A stretch of 25,945 nucleotides of DNA from Mesotaenium endlicherianum (taxonomy: Eukaryota; Streptophyta; Zygnematophyceae; Zygnematales; Mesotaeniaceae). The position numbers were made by a program, and so were the translations under genes. The DNA is taken from the NCBI GenBank assembly GCA_009602735.1, contig WELA01004349.1, forward strand, positions 647,198 to 673,142. The letters run 5' to 3'. Of this stretch, positions 1-14,700 are shown in pieces (the first letter of the stretch is position 1; each line of letters starts with the position of its first letter). The notes under the pieces were generated by a model, which worked only from the letters and a program-made list of their open reading frames with translations, searched no databases and was not told the origin of the DNA.

Positions 1-61
1 GGGGGGGAGGGGGCTGCTGTGGACCCCTCTGAGGACTCCCTCTCCTCTGGAAATGCCCTGG

Positions 62-260
62 TGTGAGTTCCACTCAGACGGTGCGCAGGTCTGAGAGTCA
101 CTCATGAGGTGCCTTGTGTGAAGAGTCACTTCGGACGTGCCAGGTGTGAGAGTCACTCCGAAGTTGCCGGGTGTGGGAGTTACTCAGAAGGTGCCAGGTG
201 TGGTGTCACATTGACGTAGAGATTGCCTCGTGTGGGGTGTCTCTCAGAAGGTGCCTGGTG
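62..260. repeat. Degenerate ~28-bp tandem array with donor-like motif
   Basis: About six or seven imperfect units follow the pattern GAGAGTCACTC-nGAAGGTGCCAGGTGT. Each unit includes CAGGTGTGAG or a near variant, which resembles a splice donor. The first and last units share the string GGTGTGAGTTCCAC (near 57 and 255). Sequence at 8-57 just before the array has an open frame and could be an exon end, but I do not recognise it. Confidence 0.7.
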
Positions 261-380
261 TGAGTTCCACCTGGAGCTTTCTGCGACTGCGACTGCTGCT
301 GCTTGAACCTATTCACTCCTTCCACTCTCTCTGTCTGGCGTGCCTGCTGCTGCCCGGCTCCTTCCCCTATGGTCTGCAGG

Positions 381-530
381 CCACACACGCGCGCGCACAC
401 ACACACACACATGTACCCTCCACACCACCTACACCCACCACACATACATGCACACACACACACTCACACGCACACGCACGCACGCACGTATACACCACAC
501 ACACCCATACGCGCGCGCGTGCACACATGG
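381..530. repeat. CA-rich microsatellite cluster
   Basis: Interrupted (CA)n/(CGCA)n tracts with several cgcgcgcg patches form the cluster. Its open frames on both strands give only Thr-His or Val-Cys repeats, so it is simple sequence and not coding. Confidence 0.9.
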
Positions 531-837
531 CGAGTTGCATGATGGGGGGCTGGAGCGCGTAAGGAAGGGCCAGGACCCAAGGAAGGGTGGTTGGCTGGGG
601 CGGGGCGGGGCGGGGCGGTGGGGGGAGTTTGGAAAGGTAAAAAAGGGGGCATATGCATTGGGGTTTGAATTTGTGGCTCTGTCAGCGAGTGGAAGCCTGG
701 TAGTGGATTGGAGTGTGCTGTTTCTTGCCGCGCTGCCACAGCACCTAGCTGTACCTGGCAACTGCCCCCGTGTGCTGCAGTTAGCACGAGTACACGGGGG
801 GCTGAACTGGCTCGACCCGAGAGGTGCGAGAGCGCAA

Positions 838-891
838 GACGCGAGTGCCCGATGGGACGCGAGTGTTCGACGGGACGCGAGTGCTCGGCGA
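838..891. repeat. 18-bp tandem triplication
   Basis: Three adjacent 18-bp units start at 838, 856 and 874. Each begins GACGCGAGTG and differs from the others at a few positions. The length is a multiple of three, so it stays open in every frame; no coding function is evident. Confidence 0.85.
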
Positions 892-1374
892 GAGAAAGAG
901 GGCGGACGCTGCTCTGAAAAGAATATGCGAATGGTAGTGGGAGTGCTCACGGGCGCGAGCCCGGGCTGTCGTACGAAGCGTGCTCTTAGTAGGGTTTCCT
1001 TAATCGCCCTGCCAGTCGTACACAGCTGGTGGGCGGGCGGGCGGGCGGCAGAGGTCAGCCGGCTTTGGCAGGCGGCGAAAGCCGGCAGTTAGCTGGCTTG
1101 CTGCACAGGCGGCTGCTGCTGCGCCAGCTGTCTGTGCATAGCTGCGCTGCCGAGTGTCCGCAGGATCTGTATGTGGTCCTGCCTGCCGAGGAGTCCTGGC
1201 AGCCCGAGGTTTGCCCGTGCCGTGCAGGTGACCGAGTTTGCCAGGCAGGCGATTACATGTGTGTTTGCTATCTGATTGTCTGACGGTCCGACACCGACAT
1301 GGTCGCTGACGGTGGTGCGTGCGGCGCCGACTCTGGCCCACTGGTTGGCCTACTGGTGGTGGTGGCGGCGCAGT

Positions 1375-1640
1375 AGGACGGGGGGAATGGAGCGACACAG
1401 GGACCGGTGGTGGTGGTGGTGGTGGTGTTGTCACTAGCACTATTGGTAATAGTGGTGGTGTTTGTCAGTGGCACTACTGGTGGTGGTAGTGGTGGTAGTG
1501 ATGGCGGGTAGTGGTTGGTGGGTGCTGGTGATGGATGTCACTGGCACTGGTGGTGCTGGTGCTGGTGGTGCTAGGTGGGGGAGGTGCGGTGGTGCCATGT
1601 GGGGGCGGTGGTGGTGCTACTGGTGGTTGTGATACACATG
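1375..1640. repeat. GGT/GTG-rich simple repeat region
   Basis: The + strand is dominated by interrupted GGT trinucleotides, with CAC on the other strand. Apparent Pro/Thr/His-rich open frames on the minus strand arise from this composition. Confidence 0.8.
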
Positions 1641-1962
1641 GACATTGACGCAGGCGTGTGAACACTGGTGGGTGTGACTCCGGCACTGACGTCGGTCGTC
1701 GTGGTGAACTCTCGTACTGACAGCGGCGGTTTTTTTTTTGTTCTTTTTCTCTTTTTTTTTGTGGGGTATTTTTTGGTGGTATCTTTGTGGTGGTGCTTGT
1801 GGTGGGGCTTGTGGTGGTTGGTGGCTGGTGGCTGGTACTTCTGGTTCTGGTGCTTGCAATTTTGCTTCTCGCAAACTCTCTCTCGTTGCTGCTGTCGCAA
1901 TCTCTGCTGTCGTTAAATTGGAACGTCGGCGCGCGCGCGGGCGGCGGCGACACCGGCGGCAG

Positions 1963-2220
1963 TATTTCAACTACATGGGCATGCTGGCGACAGAGGGGAC
2001 CTACGACAAGATGGAGGCGCTGCTGGAGAAGGGCATCCCCGCTGTCGACATCCTGCTCCTGCTGGCGGCCTCGGAGGGCGACGTGCCGAAGATCGAGGAG
2101 CTTCTCAAGGCCGGGGCGGTGAGCACGGTGACCGACACCGACGGCAGGACGGCGATCGAGCGCGCGGCCAACGACAAGGTCAGGGATTTGATCAAGAACG
2201 GCGCCAAGGCCGCCGTCTGA
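1963..2220 (+). CDS. LTD: LHCP TRANSLOCATION DEFECT (LTD/GDC1), last exon
   Basis: This is the C-terminal exon of LTD, the chloroplast ankyrin-like protein that passes imported light-harvesting chlorophyll a/b protein to the cpSRP route towards the thylakoid (family knowledge). The exon encodes 85 residues and starts after the acceptor GGCGGCAG at 1955-1962 in phase 0. It shows the family block YFNYMGMLATEGTYDKMEAL, then VDILLLLAASEGDVPKIEEL and DTDGRTAIERA, which form the ankyrin-like part. The TGA is at 2218-2220. I use the acceptor because upstream residues in the same open frame are Arg-rich and unlike the family. Codons are strongly G/C-ending, as in the CobW exons and unlike the kinase at 6721. 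The transit peptide and the preceding acidic segment are not found, so the gene is partial here. The identification rests on remembered family sequence. Confidence 0.85.
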   Translation, partial: YFNYMGMLATEGTYDKMEALLEKGIPAVDILLLLAASEGDVPKIEELLKAGAVSTVTDTDGRTAIERAANDKVRDLIKNGAKAAV

Positions 2221-2303
2221 ACGAGTCCGAGATTATGACTGCCGGCGATTATTGCCTCGGGCGCGAGGAAGATTTGTAGCTCGGAGATTGGAGCTGGAAA
2301 GGA

Positions 2304-6720
<4,417 letters not shown>

Positions 6721-8755
6721 ATGGAGACCCCCTCCTTTGCCTCGAGAGCTCCACTAGATTATCGAATGTTTTTAGAGCAGCCTGATTTTGGCCATATGGA
6801 GGACCTGTTCACTCTTGGCAAGGAGATTGGTCGTGGCTTTTATGGAACTGTGAGAGCCTGCTCCGATAAAAAGTCAGCCAACATTGTGGCCTGCAAGTCT
6901 TTAGATAAAGCCCAACTCAAGTGGAATCCAGAGTCCGTGAGAAGAGAAGTGACAGCCCTCAGGCACCTGGGAAGACACCCCAACATAGTAGAGATGATAG
7001 GATGCTATGAAGATTCAGAATCAGTTCATCTGATGTTGGAGTATTGCAAGGGTGGGGATCTTTGCGACGAGATTAACAGGAGGCTGAAGTTTTCGGAGGA
7101 AGAGACTGCTTTAGTGTTCCACCAGATAGCTACTGCAGTAGAGTATTGCCACTCTAAAGGCATCGTCCACAGAGACCTGAAGCCCGAGAATGTCTTGCTG
7201 TCTACCTATAGAGCAGATAAATCACCTGCAGAATACCATGTAAAGCTGGCAGACTTTGGACAAGCTGTCTATCTAGAGGAAGGCGAGAAAATGGATGGGC
7301 CATGCGGTTCTCTTTACTATCTGGCTCCAGAGCAATTACAGGGTAAGGAGTATGGCTTTGAAGCTGACATTTGGGGGCTAGGAGTCATCCTTTGCGGCCT
7401 TCTTATTGGTCAGCTGCCATTTGCGGACGCAAATAAGGAGGCCCTGAAGCAGTCAGCTTGTGAAGGGAGGATTGATTTCTATTCAAGGACGTGGCTGTCT
7501 GTGTCCAATGGTGCCAAGAACCTTGTAAGGAAGTTGCTGGTGGTGGACCCTGAGCTAAGATGCTCAGCTTCCGAGATTCTTAGCGACCCTTGGCTAGATT
7601 ATCATGTGAATCAGAGCAAGAAAAGAGCACAAGATGCAGTTTCCGAAGATGAAGCTCAGGTCCCTCGTGTAAAAGCATCGGCATTGGAAGAGAGCCGGCA
7701 TCCTTCTAGTCACGATGGGATGCTGTCTGGTAAGTGGAGGGAAGCCATTTACGTTGGCAATTTGTCATATCCATAAATGTGATGTCAACGAGTATCTCCA
7801 TGTCATGTAAAGTCAATACTTGATTTTAGTCCACCAACATACAGATTATATAGGTGCCGTTCAGTGCATGTTGCGCCATGCCTTCGCTCCTTTGGCATGC
7901 TGTACTTAGGGGTGTTGGTCTTTTACAGCAGTGCAGGTGTAATGCTTATTGTGACATGATATTTGGTCCCCATCTAACACGACTAGCAATATTTTGGCTG
8001 ATTCACCAGGTCCAGTAGAGGTGTCTTTCTCCTCCACTGCTTCTCCTCACGGACATGGCAATGAGAAGCATGTGGATGATGGCCACAAGATACCTGACTT
8101 CAGCGTCTGGATTGATTACAAGTCGCATCTGGGGCCGGAGAAGTCTTGCAGCCAGTTGTCTGGGTATAGCAGGCCCTCATCTCAGTACTCGTTCTTCCCA
8201 GTGAGTGACGAGGGTGCGGAGAGCATGAACAACTCCGGGGATTTCAGCTACGGTTCTATGGAGGACGAGTATATGGGGGAGTTGCTCGAGCGTGGTGAAG
8301 AGCCTGGTTTTGAGCAAGAAGAACTGGAGAGTTTTGGCCGTGGCGGTTGTTACTCCAGGAACTTCTGTCCAACCCTAGGAAATGAAGGAGGAGGAGAAGT
8401 GCCTCAAGGCCCGCACATCTCTACTTTATGGGATGCTCTGTTTGATGCCAACCAGTCTGTAACCACCAAGACGACTCAGGCAACTCTGGTAGAAGAGTCG
8501 AAGCCGTCAGGTGTAGATGTGTACGACGTGCCTCCTATGACGACAAGTGGCAGTGGTGAGATGGAACAAGAACGAGAGCAAGGGCAGGCGCAAGGCACCA
8601 AGAGAACCACATTGATTGACGCTAAATCCTCGCAAGGATTTGTTGGCTTCCAGGAGAGCGACGAATATTTGCAGCGTGTGGTATTGCCACCCTCATCTGC
8701 ACTTCTGGGGGACTTCAGCATCTCCTTAGTGCATGCTAGAAGAGTTGCTGCTTAG
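6721..8755 (+). CDS. CAMK-type Ser/Thr protein kinase, PEPRK-like
   Basis: Two exons, 6721-7729 and 8010-8755, join in phase 1 (G + GT = Gly) across a 280-bp GT-AG intron (GTAAGT donor, CACCAG acceptor) to give 584 residues. The kinase domain covers about residues 30-290 and all catalytic elements are intact: GRGFYGTV loop at 37-44, Lys59, Glu76, HRDLKPEN at 150-157, DFG at 178-180 and APE at 202-204. It resembles the CDPK/SnRK branch, closest to plant PEP-carboxylase-kinase-related kinases. No EF-hands follow, so it is not a CDPK. The C-terminal half (about 300-584) is an acidic, Ser/Gly-rich tail with a YSRPSSQYSFFPVSDEG stretch. ATG 6721 is preferred (G at -3 and +4) over ATG 6694, which is in frame but in poor context. 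Codon use is less GC-rich than in the genes on both sides, which fits a different origin or a misjoin. Confidence 0.85.
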
Positions 8756-10552
8756 GCTGGGGGTGTTAAAAATGTAGACAGCAGCATGGTTAAGATACGG
8801 TAAAAGATACTGAAGGTTCTTGGCAGGCTGCATAGAAAAGCCTTATGATGGCACTGAGGTTGAAGCTTCATCCACGAGGGATGCCGAGTTTTGGGGGAGT
8901 TTTGGTGGTTAGGTGGTAGTTACATGCAGTGTTATGTCTGGGATCCTCATATGGCGGCATCAAACTGCTGTTGCTGTGGCTAGGCTGCTAAGGGGGGTTT
9001 GTTCCGCAACAAGGTGTTAGTCGAGGTGTAGAGGAGATAGAAACTGCTGGTGGGGAACCCACCTGATACTCCTTTATAGAGGCTGACTTGACGTATTATA
9101 TGCCTTCTTGGTACTTAGAGGTTGTCCGTGAAAGTTTCCAGTGTAGCAAGAAGGTAATAAGTATATACTGGGGGTTGCACTTGCGGGCATTAATGTGCGT
9201 GCTTGTGCAGCCACCAGCACCAAGTAGTGTTGAAACATATACGTACATAGAAGATTCTGTGGAGGGGCCTTATATGCCCCGTACACAGTTTTCGGAGTGA
9301 ATAAGAGGTATGACAGCCCAAGACAGTTGCTCTATGGTAACGTGTGAGGCATGGGTATGACATTGGGTCTAACCTCTCTTTCCATCATAAAACATCTGGC
9401 TTTTATGTATATTCTTTGCATGTGTGCTCCTAGCCTTCATGCCACTGCACAGGGTAGTATTGTATTCTCGGTCACGGTGCCTATCTTGTTGGACAACTGA
9501 ATGTCTTATGATTAGAGAAAACAAATATGCGTCCCTCAGTCATCCCTCAGTGATCAGTGCTGGCCGCCTTCTTAAAAGTACGAAAGAATGATGTACCACG
9601 CACGGTACATTGCGACCCCACCAGGCCGGTTCTGAGGAGCACAAAACTGGTGCTAGAGAATGTTGTCCTCTCCAGCATACATGTGTGTGAACTTCACCAA
9701 ATATTTTGTTTTTCATCACCTCTTTGGCTTATGTGACCATATATTTTGTTTTTAATCACTTCTTTGGCTTATATATGTAAGCAAGCCGAAGATCCAATTA
9801 CTGTGACTTACAGAATCTCGGTTTAGTGTAATAAAAACTTGCATGGGGAGCAAGAAGAGCTCAGCATAAAGACACAATTTCAACATCTGGATGGTGCTCC
9901 TTCAGCACGCAAATTGTGTCACCCCAACATGCCCAGCTTGAGCTTCTGCCCACAATCAAAGCATCAACGCATATCTAGAACATGATTTTGTTGGCCGATT
10001 TTGTCCCTGCAAATATTGGACAGGATGAAATGGCCTCTCTAGCAGTTCAACACACCTGATGAACCGAGGAACCATGCGCAGCAAATTTTTGCAAATCTCC
10101 TGTTGTTTTCTAAAAGTCAAAGAAGCGATTGAAAGTGGCGCTTAAGAGTCGAAGCTCAGAAACGCTTCATAAAACAGTTACATACTAGCTTATGCGCTGA
10201 CACATTTACTTGCGCCTTCCTGTCTACACTCAGCCTAGTTTCTATCATTATTCGCAATGCTCTCGCCACGTTTCCACAAACCAGTCAAGGGTAGGGAGGC
10301 GACCAAGAAGCACCGACCTACTCGCGACTCACGCACTCATGTACTCGATAATGAAAAAGATTATAAAGTTACACCGCATGAATCGGCCCTGGGGTACAAC
10401 GAGCTAAAATGAGACATAAACTCAATCTGACAGAACCGTATGCTCTTATGGCCATAATACGAGGCTGCATCACTTCCCAAGGCTATGGCGGCAGCAAGCA
10501 GCTTCGGAAAGAAGACAAAAGCCACTCCCTGTCCAAGTTCTTGCCTGTCAAT
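8756..10552. other. 3' flank of the kinase gene, no further gene seen
   Basis: This presumably holds the kinase 3' UTR and spacer. It includes a 40-bp direct duplication (9701-9776) and an AATAAA at 9830-9835 that could be a polyadenylation signal but lies about 1 kb past the stop. Short open frames here show no family resemblance. Confidence 0.5.
9701..9776. repeat. 40-bp direct tandem duplication
   Basis: Two copies start with ATATTTTGTTTTT at 9701 and 9741 and run through CTTTGGCTTAT, with only a few differences, so the duplication is recent. Confidence 0.8.
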
Positions 10553-10573
10553 CCCCCCCCCCTCCCCCCCCCC
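10553..10573. repeat. C-run (C10-T-C10)
   Basis: Ten C, one T, ten C. It lies close to where the window changes back from balanced to microsatellite-rich DNA, and it mirrors the poly-G at 2304-2609 on the other side of the kinase block. Confidence 0.9.
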
Positions 10574-10722
10574 AGGAGGGACGATGAGAGTGAATTTTTC
10601 AGTCAGACGCACGTTTTACGGAAAAGGAACAGGCTCAAAGCAGGCTGAACAAAATAACTTCACAGATTGCAAGCACACTATCTGCGTATCTGGTGATAAT
10701 GCTGACTTATACTATGTATGCA

Positions 10723-10832
10723 TATGGGTGTGTGTGTATGTGTGTGTGTGGGTGTGGGTGTGTGGGTGTATGTGTGTGCGTGTGTGCATGTGTGTGTGTG
10801 CGCGCGCGCCTGCGCGCGTGTGTGTGGCATAC
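10723..10832. repeat. TG-rich microsatellite
   Basis: Interrupted (TG)n with GTGCG patches and a CGCGCGCGCC core at 10801-10810. It is alternating purine-pyrimidine DNA and the first microsatellite after the low-repeat kinase block. Confidence 0.9.
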
Positions 10833-11010
10833 CAACAGTCAGCGGTAGCCCGACTGACAGGATAACAAAAAACTTCGAACAGTGACACACGCCTTCAATG
10901 AATTCAAATCGAGACAGCCAATAATGTACTTGGAAAGCCGCCGCAGGACTCATTAAGATGGCTCTAGGTTGGGCTCAATCATCTTAATCTGCTTATCCAA
11001 CGAACAAAAT

Positions 11011-11658
11011 TCAAGCTGTAGAAAGGGAGGCATTAGCAGATTCCCGGTCGCAGAATGGCACTCCTCTTGCTAATGCTCGCGCGCAGCGGAGGATGATGTT
11101 GGAAATTGAGAGAATGACTGAGAAGGAGAGCAGACAGAGAAAGAGAGCAAAAGGGAAATCAGAGAGGACACTGGAAAATAAGAGAGTGAAATAGAGAGAA
11201 AGAGAAGGAAAATAAAACAGAGGAAACCAGAGGGGAAGAGAGTGAAGGAGAGCAATAGAGGCTGGACAGAGAAACAGAGCGAAGGGAAGCGAAAGAGAGA
11301 GAAATAGAGAGAGAGAGGAGAAGAGCAAGAGAGAGGGAAGAGAAGAGAGAGGAGAAGAGCAAGAGAGAGAGAGACAGAGAGAGAGAGGGGGGGGGGGGAG
11401 GGGAAAGAGAAGGAGAACCCCCAACTCTTCCTACCTATGATGACGACGCGATTCTGCCGATCCTCGCCGGCGCCCCATGGCCGCCCCTCCTTGAGCTCGT
11501 AAAGCTCGTGCACCGCCTGCATCCATCCAGGACGCAAGCAGGAAAGGGTTATTAGACTCAAATATTCGCTCCTTTGAGCTGCGCAGAAGCAGCAAGATTC
11601 TACCACCACATGCTGCTGCTCCTCTCACTCCCTCTCTCTCTCCTCCATTCAAGTTAAA

Positions 11659-11746
<88 letters not shown>

Positions 11747-14700
11747 TATACATCTGCGCAGCAAACACAGACTGTTCCTGGCCCTGTGGGGGAGAGATAA
11801 GCAGGCAAAGGCTTCACACTTAATAACAAACTGGCGTGCAGCCCACAACCCACCTGGAAAATGTGCATGCGATTATGGCCCGCCACCTGGAGGGCTCCCT
11901 TCATGCGATAGATGTCCGCCGACTCTGCCTTCTCCCACAGCACCCGGCTGAGCCACATGTCGACCTGAGAAGGGGCCAACGCGCGGGGCACGGGGACACG
12001 TGTCACACACGCGTCACACACGCGTTAATACCCGGCTGAGCTACAAGCGACGCGCGTCGCGAGAGACGTGGGCACGCGGACACGTGTCGCTGCCTAACGG
12101 AGGCGCGCCCGCTTGTCAAGCGTGCGAGTGCAATGCACGCGGCCGTCAATACACACATCTCCATTTGCTTCATATTTCAGTAAGTAGGATGCGTAAGTGA
12201 CTATTTTCTGCGGGCCTTTACAGTTGGTGGGTAAGGAGAGCTATAAAATTAGTGCACACATCTTAGTAGATACATTAAGCACAAAATCAAGCACATTGAA
12301 CTGACACACGTACACGCACACACACGCACACACACACACATGCACACGTTACTCAGACACACATGCACACACACACACACACACGCATGCGGGGGTTAGC
12401 CCGCACAGGCACACCCACAGCCGCACCCGCACACACCCGCACACACCCGCACACACCTGCACACAGCCGCACACAGCCTCACACACGCACATACACCCGC
12501 ACACACCCACAGCCACACCCGCACACACACACGAACACGACTCTTGGGTCTCTTCTCTTCGGAAGCGTTTTCTAAGTATGGCGTAGCTTGCAGACGTCTA
12601 CAGTGACTCTCCCTCTCTCTCTCCTCTTTGCCCCACCTCTTTCTCCTTCACCTCTGGACTTCTCTCCATTCCTTCTCTTTCTCCTTCTGCTTCTCTTTCT
12701 CCTCCTGCGTCTCGTTTCCCGTCTCTCCCTCTTTCTCCCCACCTCCTGCTCTACCTCCTGCTCCGTTCCCTTTAATATCTTCATCTCCACCTTCACATCA
12801 AGGACCCGTCCTTACCCCCCTTTCCTCTCTTTCCCCACCAACAGATTCAAAGCAAGAGGTGACGGGTACGTTCCCGTTTGCGTTTTGGGGCTCCGGGGGG
12901 GTCAGAGGACGCGTCTCTCCGCGAATCCGTCGGAAGGCGGCGGGCCGCGCCTGAAGGAGGGGGACATCGCAATCGTTTCCGAGGCCGCTTTTGGAGCCGA
13001 CGGAATTCGCACTGATTTCGAATTCCAGACAGATCCGATCGCGCAGTTTTTTCGTAAAACCCATCCTCGGAGATCCGCGAGTAGGTGTTGGCAATTCAGC
13101 TCTGGGAGAGCTTGGGAGAGAGCGCACCTTGTGGAGATCCGCAAAGCCATCCTGCAGGAAGCTGACGGTCCCCACCTGGGAGTCGTGCGTGTGGCCATGT
13201 GCCGCCTCCTCCTCGCTCAGCTTCTCCAGCTCTGACGAGCACTGCCGCCCGCCCGACCGCCCACCCGCCCGCCACGTCACCCATGCGTGCAGAAAGACAA
13301 GCTCAGGCACACGATGACCTAAGTGGATGGAGTGCCATAAGACGAGCTGGCAGCCGACAGCCGACAGGTGGCAGCCGATACACAGCTGGCAGCCGGCAGC
13401 TGGCAGCTTAGTCCTGCTCAAAGCCGGCGGCACACTCACGTCGGTCCGGCGGACCGCAGATTGGGCCCAGTCAGCGCTCCTGTCTCATCGATGCTTAGGC
13501 TTCGCCCAGCTGTCGGCTGTCAGCTGCTCTAAACCCAAACCCTACCCTTTTGTGGCAGCGGCCCCATGCAACAAGAGCCTCAAACATGAGTCAGAGAAAG
13601 AGTTTTGGGGTCCCACACGCCCCACGCCGTGCCATGGTGGCGCCGGACAGTCACTCACGCAAGGACAAGCGGCCACGCCGCAGAGGGTGGCGTAGGATAA
13701 GGTTCGCATTAGGGCAGGAGTAGAGGGGTAAAGACCATCGGGGGGGGAAGCAGAAGTTTGCAGGAGAAGGGAGAGACACTCGTGCGAGGAGTGAAATCAG
13801 AACAGACAGGGGGGGGGGGCCAGCAGGAACGAAGGAAGTCAAAAGGCGGTCAAACGCAGTCAGATGGGAGGCAAGGAGACCTCAAAAGGGAGTTGAGAGC
13901 AGTCGAGAGGGGGTCAAACGGCCGTTGAAAAGAGAGGGAAGGACGTTGCATGCAGTCAACGGGAGTCAACGGGGGGGACGGAGGCGGCCGAAGGAGGAGC
14001 CAACGAGAATTGCACAAGATGAGCGAAGAATTCAGCGCACTCGAGAAGATCAGTTGAGAGAAACATCGACGTGAGAAAGTCAAACAGAGTGACATGAGTC
14101 GCAAGGAGTTTGACGATAGGAGGAAGGAGATTAAAATTGCAATCCATTACAATATTAGTATTTAGAATTTGAAATAAGAAGAAAAAAAGAAATAAAAGGA
14201 TAAGAACGCAAGATAATGATGATAATAATAATTAAACGGTGAAATAAGATAAACACTTTTGATTCTAAAAAGGGATCGCCAGCTCACCTGGGGATTGAAT
14301 GTGTCGCGGTGCAAGATGTGCCGAAGGTCCACCTGGCACCTCACGGACCGCACGATGCCCGCCACCTGGTTGATGCTCGTGATCTCGTCCTCTAGCGCCC
14401 TGACAGCTGTCTCCCTCGCCTCCAGCTCACCAGGCGAGAGCGAGCCCGGGATGCCGACATCTTGCAGGGGCGAAAGTTCCAGCAATGACGTGGCGGCCTC
14501 AGCGGCTTCTAGCTCACCGCCGCCTTGACTGCCGGGGGCCCGCTCCCCCACCGTGGCTTGACAGGTGTCGGCCTCTCCCTCTCCGTCAGCTGCTCCGTCA
14601 GCAGCTCTGTCAGCAGCATCGGCGGCAGTCTCAGGCCTCAGGAGATCAATTTTGTTCAGAATGATTGTGTCCTGTGCCAGCCAGCCAGCCAGTCAGCAAG

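Larger units (their letters stand above)
1..1962 (+). other. Repeat-rich sequence upstream of LTD last exon
   Basis: No exon can be assigned with confidence here. The stretch should hold the intron that ends at the AG at 1961-1962, and perhaps earlier LTD exons. It contains a ~28-bp tandem array, CA-rich DNA, a GGGGC run near 600-617, an 18-bp triplication, GGT-rich DNA and a T-rich tract at 1731-1770. I looked for the conserved acidic segment that precedes the YFNYMG block in LTD proteins and did not find it. A stretch at about 1120-1216, bounded by CAG/CTG and CAG/GTGACC, has open frames but no family resemblance. Long open frames rich in His/Thr or Cys/Val are microsatellite translations. 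Confidence 0.6.

Noticed and set aside
62..260. CRISPR-like array
   Set aside because: Repeats are contiguous and degenerate with no unique spacers, and the DNA is clearly eukaryotic.
340..1092. Long + strand open frame of 250 codons
   Set aside because: Its first part translates a CA microsatellite and the rest has no recognisable domain; open mainly because of GC-rich repeats.
10970..11020. Alternative acceptor CTTTCTACAG at 11016-11025 for the last CobW exon
   Set aside because: The pyrimidine tract is better, but in the required phase it gives a stop one codon later and loses the family C-terminus.
12798..13439. 213-codon minus-strand frame taken as a single gene
   Set aside because: Only 13128-13241 inside it is coding, as CobW exon 7 with clear splice sites; the rest is intron that happens to be open.
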